Shown: one piece after another, positions 24,408 through 37,064 of the stretch
Position numbering within the stretch: the stretch's first letter is position 1
How the letters are laid out: each line of letters begins with the position of its first letter
NCBI GenBank assembly: GCA_029945375.1
Contig: CM057066.1
Span: 1,860,001-1,924,000 of the forward strand
Direction: 5' to 3'
DNA length: 64,000 bases
DNA from: Agaricus subrufescens
Taxonomy: Eukaryota > Basidiomycota > Agaricomycetes > Agaricales > Agaricaceae
Notes under the pieces: generated by a model
What the model was told of the DNA's origin: nothing
Databases searched by the model: none
The model's input: only the letters and a program-made list of their open reading frames with translations
Program-made: the position numbers and the translations under genes

Positions 24408-25311
24408 ATGGTCAAGCACTACGACGAGATTCCCGACTTTGTCGTTCCATGGATCAAAGAGCAACACCTGTTCTGGGTTGCGACAGCCCCTTTGTCTGCG
24501 GACGGTCATGTTAATGTCTCTCCCAAGGGGATATTCGACGGTAATTTCAATATCGTCAACTCCCGCCGAGTCTGGTATGAAGACATGACCGGAAGCGGTA
24601 CGTCGTCTGACTTTGAGGCCCTCAAGGATCATGATTGACATTCATTGCAGGGATCGAGACGGTGTCGCATATCAGAGAGAATGGGCGGATCACAGTCATG
24701 TTCAATGCCTTCCAAGGCCCCCCCAGGATCTGCCGGCTGTATGGCAAAGGTATATTACATGTTTGTGCCTGCCGTTGTGGACGTCATCGCTAATCATTCA
24801 CCAAGGCACGGTATACGAGTTTGGTACACCGGAATACGAGGCTCTGCTCTCGGCCAACCAACGCCAGACAGGCTCTCGCTCTATAATCGCGGTCGACATA
24901 TATCGCGTTTCTACGGTATGTGCCTAGCCCAAATCATGTCCCTCGGTCTCTGATCACGCACAGTCCTGCGGCTACTCCATTCCCTTCTTTTCGTATGTGG
25001 GACCTCGCACGAGACTCCACGAGTGGTCCGCTCACCTACAAAACGTCGATTGTGCGGCGGAGTGGACCGCTGATGCTCCGGCGGAAAAGGGGCTGAGGAA
25101 CTACTGGAAGAGCATCAATACCCAGAGCCTGGACGGACTTCCGGGCCTCAGTTCTGCGTACGCCTCGCAGACACGTTTTGAACACGTTGATATGAAGCGC
25201 TTCGCGGCTCGGCGGAACAGGCTGCCAGCATGGTTCAACCCGGAGGCAGCAGCGGCGTTTGCATTTGGCACGGTGGTCGGGGCCACGCTGCTGAGGGTGC
25301 TGCAGCGGTAG
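24408..25311 (+). CDS. PNPOx-like FMN-binding protein with C-terminal membrane anchor
   Basis: Four exons (24408-24597, 24651-24749, 24806-24915, 24964-25311) splice to about 248 residues. The N-terminal part has the split-barrel pattern of the pyridoxamine 5'-phosphate oxidase superfamily: FWVATAPLSADGHVNVSPKG, WYEDMTGSG, RITVMFNAFQGPPRICRLYG, then a YSIPFFSYVGPR segment. These proteins bind FMN or F420-type cofactors. Here the subgroup is the fungal 'pyridoxamine phosphate oxidase family' of unknown substrate, not the vitamin B6 enzyme itself. The last 25 residues (AAAAFAFGTVVGATLL, then RVLQR) are one hydrophobic span with a basic tail, suggesting tail anchoring to an organelle membrane. 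Start chosen as the only ATG before the barrel. Confidence 0.85.
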
Positions 25312-25432
25312 ACTAGCTTGTGACTAAGAATAGCACTTACGCCATGGCAGGCCACGATCCTCTGCCATCCCTTTGCCACGTTTTCCTCTCTCTCTTATTC
25401 CGTATTCTATCTCTCCTAATTGCCCGAGACCC

Positions 25433-28400
25433 ATGAGTGACTTCACACCCTCGACCCTCACCTCCCCCCTCTCCTCGCTCTTCTCCGAGCCTTTCTCACC
25501 CGGCGGACAATCTGGCTCCGAAATCCTCACATCGGACGAAGAGCCCGACTTGGGCGCTTTCACGGCCGTCCTGCGAGCTTGGGGATATCTCCAGCCCCAG
25601 CCCCGTGTCCCCGCTCAATTCTCATCGTTGACATCATCTTCAACCCGGACGACCTCAACAACCATCACCGGTTATCCTGGATTTGGCGATGCGGATTTCG
25701 ATACTGTGGAGGGCAGCACCATCTGGGATCATTTCCCAATAAATTCCTATTTACGGGCTAGTAATGCAAATAGCACGGCCACCTCCTCTGGACGTACGGA
25801 ACGCGCAAGGCCATTTTTGTTGGAAGAACCCGAGGATGACGACTACGCGACATCACTTCCATCTCCCGTGTCAGAAAGTGCGCAAACTGTCGAGATCACA
25901 TTCGAGGCAGACGCTACGAGCGTGCGTTCTACCACTGACGAAGACGGGGAAGGCATGCTTGAGCCCACAACTACGCCATCAAACGAGGGGCAGACTGTCC
26001 CCGTAGCTGGCTCGCAGGACGAAGAAATGTCCCCTCCAGCTGCTCCTCCGACTTCGTCACCCCATCTGTCCATCATCAGTGGCAATTCTGTCTCATCCTT
26101 CTCCGTCTCGAATCAAATCCTTGACGACAATACCCCCATTTCTCGCTCGAGGCCCTCCAACTCCATTCTGTCCCTCAATTCCTACCGACCCCAGATGAGC
26201 ACCACCCGCACCGTGCTGAGCGTTTTCCAAGAAACCCCCTCACCCGCTTTTTTGGGTCCTGTTCCTTTTCAGGAAACTCCGACATCATCCTCCCCTGCTG
26301 TTCTTTCGGGTGACCGTCGGCCTCTCACAGGCCGTGTCATTTCCAATTCGTCCCATGCAGAGTCGGACATCATTAATTCATATTACAATCGAGAGGCCGG
26401 GCCCGCCTCCCCACCATCCTCGACGGATCACCCAGCAACAGGATTTTTTTGGCCCCGCTTAGAAATCCCGACACAGCCACGTTTATCCCCGACTGAGCAA
26501 ACAGGGCGGGAGATATCCGACAACACCAACCACCACCACCACCACCGTCAGACCCCCTCTGTCATCGATGATAACTCGTCGGCGTCAGCTGTCACGGAAG
26601 AAACACCGCTATCCTCAATCACAATGTCCCGCCCGTCGTTTTCCCAACAGGAAATAACAACCCCGCCCTCTGATTCACCGGGTGCCATGTCGAGTCACTC
26701 CATGACACCATCACACAGCGTCGTATTTCCCGGCGCATCCACTTTAACTTTACCACCCACCACCACTAGAGCCACAGTCACTGCAACTTCAACAATTCCC
26801 TCTTCTATGGACGCTTCAGTCGTATACGATAATCAATATTCTTCTTTTCCCTCGAGCCATCACGACCAACAGCCCCGAACAGATTGCTTTGATGATAGGC
26901 AAGCGACGTCTTTACGACAGCATCACCATTTACTCTCTACCGAGGGAGATCCCCGCCTCGGACAACCATCTCTAGGGCTCCTTGACGCCGCTCTCCAGTT
27001 TATAGCTGCAGAACGAGCGAGAGTCAATGCCCTAATCGAAACTGAATCACACCGGGGTCCATCTTTATCCGCTGGGGAAGATGAAAGGGAAGAATCGATT
27101 GCTCGTCTGGAAAGTGAGAGGAGATATGCTATTGGTGATTATTTTCCGTTTCTTTGATCCTGTCCCACATCCATCCTATGCCATCCCCCCTTTTCCCTTC
27201 TTGTCCCTTTTCGTTTTTGTGACAAGTAAACAGTGTTGGGCGTCTGCTTGTACCTCCGCCTGTCAAAAATGCCCATTTCTTTTTTTTCGTCCTTTCGGAT
27301 GTATCCTTAGTCCAATTGACTGATACCCAAAACGTCAGAATCTCAACGCAAGAGCAAGTCTAAATCAAGCTCTGCCACCGGCGATCCTTTACCCACGGAA
27401 AATGGCGCACATAGCACCAAATCCGCCAACAACCAATCATTACACGATAATCTTTCTTCCTCAACCGAGAACAATAATTTAACACACTCTGCCACTGCAA
27501 CACCGAAGAAAAGTCAAAAGAAAAGAAAACACAAATCTATTGCTCCGAATGAATCTAAACACATAACTATTCTGAAACGACCTGACGGGCTCGGGGATAA
27601 CAACACCATTTCTACTTCCTCGTCTAATCTATTCAACCACTATACCCATAACTCTCATTCTCAACCCGTTTTGCGTGGAAATGCCTCCACAGTTGCGCAG
27701 ACACGCGAACCCGCGATTGTGGGATCCAACACAAGTCAAATTGACGGAGCAGCCACACCTCGTGCTCATACATATTTATATACCTCTTCATCAGATAATC
27801 ATGAAGGCTCCATCAATGACGAAGAGGGTAGTAATGGTCGTAGTGACGGCGGCGGAGATGATGGAGCAAGGGGAGGAGCAGGGCAAGCCGAAGAAGGCTC
27901 AGGCAACGGAAGCGATAGTCATCCGGAACATGGTGGTAACAAAGTCATTGATTTCTATATTGACAAATATGGAAGGAGAGTTCGGAGGGTGAGGGAGGCG
28001 AATCATGTTGAAGGTTTAGACAAATCTATGACTGAATTGAGGGTCGTGTCGGGTTTGGAAGATAAAGACAAGGACCCCAAAGATGACGAAGAGGAAGGAG
28101 AGGAAGAAGAAGAAAACCTTGTTCGTGGAGACGATCAGGGCATAATTGGAATCGCTGACATATCATCGATTGGTCAGAAGAAAGAGAAGAAGAAGAAGAA
28201 GGCGAAGAAGAGGAAATTACCTGTCACGGTTCCCTCGAAATCACGCTCGGTGCCAGATTTGCGTGCGGAAGCCAGTATAACTGACAGTTCACCCGAAGAA
28301 AATGTCGCTAGTAGTGGAAATGGTTCCTCGAACCCTGGTTCAAAAACAGTTCTACCGCCTTCGTCAACGTTTCCAGGAAGTCAGAAGAAGAAAGGGAACT

Positions 28401-30187
28401 CGAAATTCGATGAGTCAGCTTTATTTGGTTCTGAAGTTTCCAATAACCTCGCTGTAAGCGGTTGGCCAATTGGGCACGATGATCTCGTACGCAATAAGCG
28501 TGCTCGATTGATCGCGTTAGCACAATTGTTGCAAAAACTGTTTCCTGGTGAAAAAGAAACTTTGAAGAGAGTCGTTGGGAAGTTGGGTGGTGGGGTTTCC
28601 ACTTCCGATATTGCCGAGATACCGATAAAAGATAAGGAGAAGAGGAGGAAGAATGCAAGTACGACATTGTTGGGTGGCTGTTCGCTTGTCGATGGCGGCG
28701 TAGCGGGTAGCGATCTACAGCAGATGGAGTTTGAAGAGGACGATCCTGATCCGAGAGGGGACCCACCGAGCAAGAAGGATACTTTAATCCATGTGTTCAT
28801 AGACCAGTGCGTTAATTTCTCTTTTTTTGTGCTTCCTTGCTATAATTCATTCTTGACGAATGGTATATAGCTCCAACATCTTGATTGGATTTTTGAACCT
28901 TCTTAAGCGTAGACCAAAACAACTTTCGGCACCAGCCAAATCAGCAATCGCTCATTCTGCTAAAAGGTCCACGAGTATTGCCTCGCGACCTCTTCCGATA
29001 CCAAAGACTAAAGCCGGAGTGCCAATAGCGGATTCAAAACATCTAATACCTCTTCCCTCGTTTGCAACAGCCAGCCTGTCACGCTCGTTACCATCGACGT
29101 CATTCGCTAAACATAGTACGACCACGGGGACGAGGAAAGCTAGAGAGATAAACTCTGATGGAGAGGGTTACATGCAATCGGGAAACGATGGTGATGATGA
29201 CGACGACGACGATGAGAATGAAGTGCTGGCCATTTCTGGATTTTCGGATGAGAGACGCGGAATTAAAGGCTTAGGAGAGAAGAAAGAGAAGAAAAAGAGT
29301 CGGACGGCGAAGGTTCGACCTCGATGGCATATGTGGCACGCGGCCCTTGCTATGATTCTAGAGAGAGGAAGACCAATCAGTCGTATGTTTTCCTTCAAGC
29401 CTCCTTTTCAACGGCCCTGAATGTTCAACTTTGTGTGTTAGGTCGTGTCGTTGCGGCCTCTAAGCCGCTTTACCAACCAATGGAGACTATCGAACGTTTA
29501 GGTTACGAAGTCAAGGTGTTCCAGCGCGTACCAGATCTTGGCGACGGTGCCGATCGGCTGGAAAAAATGAAAGACAAGGATACTCACAATGGCAGCCCTA
29601 CGAAGAGAAACTTGAGCCCTTCTAAAGCCTCTCATAAGGCGCATGTGCGCCGGACTTCCGGTGATATGACTACTGCTATCGCATCAGTTTCAGGACAGTT
29701 GCCGGTCGGCACCGCACGTGTCAAGTATCGCGAGCAAGGAGTCGATGAACTTTTACAACTGAAACTACACTTGGCGATTACGGCTCCTGATGATGTACCT
29801 GAGGGTGCAACTATCATCCTCGCTACTGGCGATGGCAACGTTGGCCAATTTAATGAGGATGGGTTTCTTGGTGTGTATTTGTGCACGCGCTTGATCTGTT
29901 CGATGATGCTGATAATTCATTTCGTGGTGAAGGCGCGGTTCGGACGGCTTTGAAACGGGGATGGAAAGTAGAGCTGTATGCTTGGGAATATTGCCTTAGT
30001 GAGTATTGATGGAAATCTTAACCTGACTTGCAATGTTTTTTTTGTTATTGACAATGTTTTGACGTTTTTTTAAGGTCGATCCTGGCAGAGGGAATTTGGT
30101 CCTGGTAGCGAATGGGGAAAGAAAGGCAAATTCCGTATCATTATTTTAGATCAGTTTGCGGAATGCTTGGTTGAACTTGCCGAATAA
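25433..30187 (+). CDS. Long disordered protein with C-terminal NYN/PIN-like domain
   Basis: Proposed exons: 25433-27113, 27339-28806, 28871-29382, 29442-29870, 29933-29998 and 30075-30187. The first ~560 residues are Ser/Thr/Pro-rich and the next ~490 are rich in Asn, Lys and acidic runs. The end carries a PIN-type fold: VFIDHSNILIGF (first acidic strand), a helical part with YQPMETIERLGYEVKVFQ, then ATIILATGDGNVGQFN (second acidic cluster) and a TALKRGWKVELYAWEYCL strand. NYN domains are usually RNA nucleases or RNA-binding. The link across 27114-27338 is inferred: the second exon has no ATG for about 690 nt, the donor GTGAGA and the acceptor behind a CTGAT branch site agree in phase. If that is wrong, 25433-27157 is a separate gene. 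Confidence 0.72.
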
Positions 30188-32245
30188 ACTTGTTTCGGTG
30201 CCCCTAGCATGTGCAATTGTTGTGTCAGTAAAGAATTATATAGCTATCGTAAAACTCGGCAGCCACGGCTCCCTAGACGCCCTCCAGTAATCATTTGACA
30301 CTACTGTGATTTCCCTGTCCCGTACTCCAAAGGCATTTATTTAGATTTTGTGGGCCCTGATCTACAAGAACGCCACCACTACTTGTTCAAATCACCCCCA
30401 AGTTAACACTGAGTCAACAACGTATCTGCAACGGCGTACGCCGCTCGCGGGACGCCAGATACTCGCTCAATTCCGAAGTTCACTAGTTAAGACAAATAGG
30501 CAACGACCGGGTGGAAGGCTGCCGAAAACCGGCAACCGGCATTGATGCCTCCTTTTTGACGCGCTCGTCCGACGTGAGTCAGGGTCTCCCAGGACTCGGC
30601 TTCGCTCCACTAACAGTGCCTAGATTTATTATGGATTCATCCTGACATGAACCACATTGCAGCGATATTGTCGGTCCCAAGGTCCCGCTCCTCATCTATC
30701 TTCATTTTGATTAATTAATTAAGAGGCTCAGTCATATGTGGTGGGACAGGTGCGTTCTTCTGCTATTTCGCAGCACATTAATACTGCATCTAGCAGTATT
30801 TTCCCCCGTACCCCCTGGTCCCTCTCAATTCCGGTGTCAGACGTTGATTTGACGGCTTGTGACCCCCATGTCTCCGACGGCTACTACTGCATACGACGAG
30901 AGTTCCTTTAATTCACCGAATTTACGCCAAGAAATATATAGCATATATACCATGCAGGACAAGTTGTCTTGATTTTTCTGCAATCATTATTGCTGATTCG
31001 ACATTATTGTATTGATCGCTGTATAAATCCCACTAGCACCGATATTCGGCCATGTGGTAAAGCGGATTCTTTTCAGCGTGACCTCCACCAGCTGTTAGAA
31101 CGATGATTGTGTCAATTTGGTATTTTTAAGGAGAAGCAGGAGGGAATTAACCACCTTACATGGTGACCTTGGCTCTACTGGAACATGTCATCCACTCGAA
31201 GGCGCTATTAATTCATTGCGATGCATCAAGCTCCGTGTTTTCATAATTACATTATTTCAAGCACAGGCTGCCACCATACGGTTTGCAGCCGAATTTTGAC
31301 AAGAAATAACACCGATGACTGTGCCTCAGAAGTCTCTAGCTAGCACGGAACAAATATGGAAAATACCTTGGGAAAAAAGTACCTTGTTGGCTACCGTAAG
31401 ACCCCAGCGAGGGGGGAAATTTATCGGAATCATGGTTTCTTGGAACATATACTCTATACATTACGGTCAAGAATCCTCTTACCTCAGATTTACCTTGGTT
31501 CAGTTTGTGTCCAAATTTTGGAGAAAGATCCACCGAGATACAATCGAAACCTAGTTGACGTGAAGTGACATGGGTTGACGTACATGACAAGTAATCGAGG
31601 CATTCAAGAAATGAAACCGTATCAGAGAGTCATCCGCAACTTGGTTACCAGCCGACTAGGTAGGAATAGAAAACTCAGAAGGCGCCTGACCGTTTGAACA
31701 CGAGATTCAAGGTAAATAAATGTGTAAAGTAATTTGGAGGGCCTAGAGCTCACGTCAGCACACACCCCCGGGAAAATGTTCGGATATTTTGGGTTAATTG
31801 AATACATAGATCGAGATATCGGGTGCTGCCAACTGCATGGCCAGCCGTGATGGCACTGTGAGAACCACGGCTATTGGTCCAGTTGCTGATACCCCAGTGC
31901 TTGAAATACGACCGGCCTGGCGGTCCTGGCGATGTACTATCGAGGTGTTTTCCTTTGAAGCTGATTAGAAAGAGATGAGCAGACAAAAGGTAGAGTCAAC
32001 TCCTTGGAATACGTGAGAAACAAATCGAAGTGATCTCGATAACTGTTGCCCCTTTTGAGGTAGTGTCTTTCACGCCTGGCCTCAGGCCTAAGCTACATGG
32101 ACTAATTCAGCCATATTGGTTTCGGGGTACTACTACCCTTAATTAGAAAAGGAGCGGGAATGAAATCCAGCACTCAACCGGTTCTTAGTCGCTCCGACTT
32201 GTTGCTCAAACGCTCAAAAGTTGCAAAGTTAATGGGCTGTGCCAG
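30188..32245. other. Intergenic region without a supported gene
   Basis: About 2 kb, AT-rich, only short frames without motifs. No RNA gene or terminal repeats recognised. Confidence 0.5.
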
Positions 32246-33629
32246 ATGTCATCATCCTCGACGTTAGCCGCGGCCTCGCTCGGTGTGTTTCCCCCAGAGA
32301 CTGCGCACCTTGTTGCCGCCTGGACTGAGGTGCGTTTTTTTCTCGACGTGATTCCTACGCATGAACCGACCCCTCGATATATGCTTAGGTCCTCCTCTAT
32401 GGTGCGATAATCAATGTTGGCTCGCTCCAAAACGATGACCTAGAGATCTTCAGGCATCTATACGTGCCTTTATATTGAGGCCGTATATATCATGTTGAGA
32501 AAACGAAAAGACAATATCATATCTGCTCGGGTGAGAACTTACTATTCTCTTCTTGTTGTCTGACTTATAAACTTTATGTGATAGGTTTTTCTAGTTGCTA
32601 CATTTTTGATGTACATGGTCTCTACGGCACACATCGGTAACTCCGCAAGCGAGCGAACTTGGATTTTCGTCGCTTATTCGTGCAGTGCTAGGGCTTTATC
32701 GCTTGCTTCAAGCATTTGTATACCAGGTGGAGCCTCCCGCGGTGTATTTCATGAACTTTCATCGATGGGAAACGATCGTACACAATTCGCTATTGTGTAT
32801 TATGACTTGGCTGGGGGACATACTTGTCGTGAGTAGTTCTATGGCATCTTTTTACTGGAAAGGCCTAACAATCCGTGACCAATCAGATCTACCGTTGTTG
32901 GATTGTTTGGCGCTACAACTTTCTTGTAATTTCCCTTCCCCTCATTCTTTTATTTCTCGAATTCGGTGAGTTCTCTGTTTTTGTTTTCGTGTATAGGTTT
33001 ACTCACTCCTATAAAGCCGTAAATATTATGCTCCTCGTCTGGTTTACGCACGTTGGGATGGTGGGTTTCGATACCATTCTGTCTTGGATGTCAACCATCT
33101 ACCCTCTGGTATTCGCTCAAAACACCATCACAACTGGACTCATCGCTTTCAAAATATGGACCCAACACCGTTTATCGGTTGCCAATGGCGTGGTTGATAC
33201 ATCGACACGGCTCAGATTAATCAATGTCCTTCGGATCCTCGTCGAGAGCGCGGCCATATACACTTTCCAGGTCTTGGTTCTCCTGATTCTTTACCCGATG
33301 GAGAACAATGCCCAGTACATCGTTCAATCAGCTGTTATTCCAAGTATAGGTGAGGCTGCGATTATACTCCGATATCTAAATGGAAGACCGACCGTTTTCA
33401 TTCAGGCATTGTTTTCGTTCTCATCGCCGTTCGTGTCCACCTTGCAAGGTCCTCCACTTTCAATCCCACCAGACCCGCCCAGCTCCCAGATTGGTTCGGT
33501 GACCTTCACACAGTCCCTTCGACCCCAGTCACCACCCAGGAATCCGCCTCTAGGTCAGCACCGGCCGATAGAGAAAAGGGGGATGTTGTCTTTACCCCAT
33601 CAGCCGGTAATTTATTACATCGAATATGA
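32246..33629 (+). CDS. Basidiomycete seven-transmembrane protein
   Basis: Eight exons are proposed: 32246-32329, 32389-32401 (13 nt), 32454-32530, 32585-32636, 32686-32828, 32887-32965, 33017-33349 and 33406-33629, giving 334 residues. Seven hydrophobic spans follow one another, beginning with EVLLYGIYTCLYIEAVYIML and ending with the GIVFVLIAVRVHLA span; the motif DILVIYRCWIVW closes the third. A Ser/Pro-rich tail of about 60 residues ends at 33629. This topology and the YRCWIVW motif are shared by a large family of receptor-like proteins expanded in mushrooms; no ligand is known. Between exons six and seven I chose the 51-nt intron; reading straight through is also open and adds 17 residues. 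Confidence 0.82.
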
Positions 33630-33849
33630 TTGTTGTCCAAAATATATTTATCCTCCCACAGAGTCGTAGAGTGAGTCTTACAATCTTCTCTGTGTCATCG
33701 AGGTTGACTCGGTAATAGTTGATCCTGAAAATATACCTCGATGCTCTATAGATATCATTCCTTGGGGCCTTACATCTCGAAACGAAGATCATTCGTTTAC
33801 TGCATGCCGTGGCTGCGACGCGCAGTTCCGTCAAGAAGTACGAGTGTAG

Positions 33850-33944
33850 GCCCGCCTAGCTCAATTGGTCAGAGCGTCAGACTTTTAAGCTTGATTGAGC
33901 GGCAAGTTATCTGAAAGTTGCGGGTTCGAGTCCCGCGGTGGGCT
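33850..33944 (+). tRNA. tRNA-Lys (anticodon UUU) with intron
   Basis: The acceptor stem GCCCGCC pairs with GGTGGGC (one G-U). The D arm is GCTCAATTGGTCAGAGC and the anticodon stem TCAGA/TCTGA holds loop CTTTTAA. A 21-nt intron (about 33888-33908) sits after position 37, the canonical place. T arm: TGCGGGTTCGAGTCCCGCG. A T-run at 33966-33972 ends transcription. Confidence 0.93.
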
Positions 33945-36569
33945 CTGTTCAGGCAAAGTAAGGTCTTTTTTTCTTCTGCATATCCTAGTTAGGATATATT
34001 TATGTGGACTACCAAATGTTTTCGCGTTATACTCTCCAATCACCAATCCAAGTTTACGACGCAAGTGAAAGGGTATTGTCTAGGCTGGTCTCAACTACAA
34101 GTCTTCAAGCAATATAAAAGCCTATTCTAGCCCCCTACACACAGATTCATGCTTTCGAGCTTCTGACAAGTATAGTAAAGTGAAAAAAAAATCTGTGCAT
34201 GGACTTGTCCGAAAATCTTCTTCCAAATCATCATAAATCGTTCACAATTCGTGTGTTGCTACCTCTTTTAATTGAAGGTTTTTTGTCACTGAAGTGGTGG
34301 AATCCATTTACGGAAGCGATTTGTAGCCTCATGAGTTGCACACTGTAAAGTCAGGGCATTGAATAGTGCTAACACTTCGCGCTAATATCGTCTCGGTACC
34401 AATAATGTCAGTCGTCCTAGCCATAATTCCTCTTCGCTTATAATAGAAGCTATAAGATTCAAAGGACTTGTATTATAGCAAGTTTTGACCTGCGCTGGGC
34501 ATGCTGGCAATTTTGAAATAGCCACATATATCACATAATTTCAGCTTCTCGAGTCGATTGTGACACATAATCAAGGTTCTCAGACCCACCCCAAATTCCT
34601 CATTGTCCGCCGTTCGGAGCCGAAAATCTTAGTGGTCCATCCACTGATGACATCACAAAAGCGGCAATCCCGACAAACGCTGATCATGTTGACGAAGCGG
34701 CCAATGTTCCAGGACTTTTAATCACTGAGGGGTTATTTCCCATACTCATGATCAACGCCTTCGTAGCCTCAGAATACCATCCGTTCCAGATCCGTTCCCA
34801 TGAAGGTTGTGGCGTGTACTAGAGCGGTATATCGATATCACGAGAACAAGATTCCGAGTTGGCCGCAGCTCTCGAGGGTGGGTATAAGTCGACGTCAGAT
34901 GTTTGGCAACCAGAGTATCAATCATTGTCAGGATACTGCCTCGGGCATTACCTTCGTCCTCGGTGTATCAGCCTATGACATGTGTAGAAGGTGGGGACAA
35001 AAATGAGTGCCATCTGACAGGGTAACGAACTTTGAACCCTGATGACGGTGAGTTTGAAAGCGGGTGTGGATCGCACAGTGCCGTGGCATCAGAAATGATA
35101 ATATGAGAATAGAACTACAGCAATAGGTGCAGCAGTGTAATACTTCAGTAACATGTGACAAAGTGGATACCGGGTGTAGAGAAGAAGTAAAAGTTCCGTA
35201 AAGCATACGTGGTCACTTTTGAAGCTTGGGCCAGAGATAATTAAGCTTCAGGCTCATATGTAGCCTGAGAGTAGTACTTATATCTGCTCCCTTGCTACTA
35301 AGCAGCATTTGACGCAACATGACATCAACCTGGCTTCCACTTCTTACAACTCGGACATCAGGGTCCATGAGCCTCGAACTCTGAACCCAGCACTCCGACT
35401 TGGCAAAAACTGAAAAAGAAAAAGTGTGATGAAATGCGAGTGTTATTGCCTCATTGACCTGGCCTACATAGGGCCTTGATTAATTGGCCCTCTTCACATG
35501 GTGAATTTATTTTCCGAATTAAGAAGTAACGGCGAGAGCATAGCCGGCTTAAGGCCAATCTCGGCGATAAAATTGATGTTGATGGTTCTCGAACGGCAAT
35601 TCAATTGTGATGTTCTGCCACACATCGGAACAGATGAGCCGCTTGCGGGCCGCCAAAATACCTAACAAGGTTTACAAGAATTCACCCGGGCCAGTACACC
35701 TTCGATTATACATCATTACCACCATTCGGAACGAGCACACAGTCCACACTGAAACCTCCGGCCGCAAGTCAGTACCCTACCACACGAAGTATGCCTACCG
35801 CGAGTATCATATGCCAGTTGGTCGCGGATTAAACTCGACCATTGAAATTTGAAACTGATGTGATTACTCCACAGTATCGTTATGTCAATTCGGATAAATT
35901 CAGAAATATATTTCCCTCAGCCGGCAATTCGCATTGAAACCCACTTGAGCAATATAGGCACTTCTAATTAGGCCGCGCTTGAAGGAGTTACAGCTATACT
36001 ATGTTTTTGACGCGGGCCCAGGTGCATCTGGGTGGGTGAAGCCGAAATCGAAGGATCAAAAGACCTGAACCGTTGTAACCTCACTGCCAGGGCAACGCTC
36101 AAATGAATTACACACCTTTATTTCGCGTGGCACGGGTCGCAATGCGGGAGAACTAACGCAATCTTACAGTAACGGGACTTCTGCGGTTTCCTGAAACATC
36201 AATCTCATATTGTTACAAGGTCGCCTTTGGAAAGTTTATTCGGGTACGCGGCGCAAGAAAGCCAAAGCTACAATGGTCCATATGCATATGTGATATTTAA
36301 TACAAGATTAATAATGCCAGAAACAAGAATGACTAGTTAGTGGGATGAATGAGATGGATAGCAGACGATAGCAGTGCGACAATGTATGCATGACGAAACG
36401 AAAGTAGAATGACGGAACGAAGTCTAGGGAATAATAAATGATGGTACTAGACCGGGTGGTGAGGCGAGCCCGCCTGCAAAGTCCCAGGAAGGTAAGAAAT
36501 AAGATTCTCTATCGCCATGGCAGGCGCGATGGTGCAGACAAAGCTATTGGCTTAGTTTGCTTTTGGTTT
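33945..36569. other. Intergenic region without a supported gene
   Basis: About 2.6 kb of AT-rich DNA with short unsupported frames only. No protein motif, further tRNA or paired terminal repeat was recognised. Confidence 0.5.
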
Positions 36570-37064
36570 CTATATGCATCGAGTAAGCACGAGATTGAGA
36601 CCGGAAACAGGCGTGATACGAACCCGAGTTTTCATGACAATTGGAGATGCGGGATCAGCAGTCTAAGAAGATGTGAGTTCGAGATCCATGCCATGAGGAA
36701 TTCCGAATACCTGTTGCTTCTGCTGTTCCAGCATGCGGAGACGTGCAGCCTCCAACATCTCCTTGTTGCGTTTCTCCTGCTCCTCTTTTTGTCTTTGTTT
36801 TGCGACCGCAAGGTTCTTGCTTAAAGCAATCTCAAGCTAGACCAATCATCAGTGATGTCCGGACAGGGTGACAACGTTCCATACTTTGGCCTCGCTGGCA
36901 GATGTACATTGAGCGAAAGATGCTTGAAGCGACACGCCTTGCACATCCGTAGCAGACGTGAGTGAATGAAGAGATTGAGAAACGCTAGGGAAGGCCACAA
37001 GACCCGATGGGATCCTCGACTTGGATTGTGAAGTGGCAAGAGGCATAGCAGTAGCACTAGACAT
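36570..37064 (-). CDS. Small coiled-coil protein, function unknown
   Basis: Three exons (37064-36885, 36836-36711, 36662-36570) splice in phase to 132 residues. Residues 1-60 are Ser/Thr/Ala-rich. Residues about 61-102 form a strong charged helix (LEIALSKNLAVAKQRQKEEQ, then KRNKEMLEAARLRMLEQQ) likely to be a coiled coil. The last exon encodes a short Thr/Val/Arg-rich end (TADPASPIVMKTRVRITPV, then SGLNLVLTRCI). No family is recognised. Both introns are about 48 nt with clean GT and AG ends and preserve phase, which supports a real gene. Reading through the second donor would instead give a stop 14 codons later. Confidence 0.65.

Noticed and set aside
32966..32996. 31-nt GTGAG...TATAG intron in the 7-TM gene
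   Set aside because: Too short for splicing and breaks the frame; the 51-nt version ending at 33016 keeps phase.
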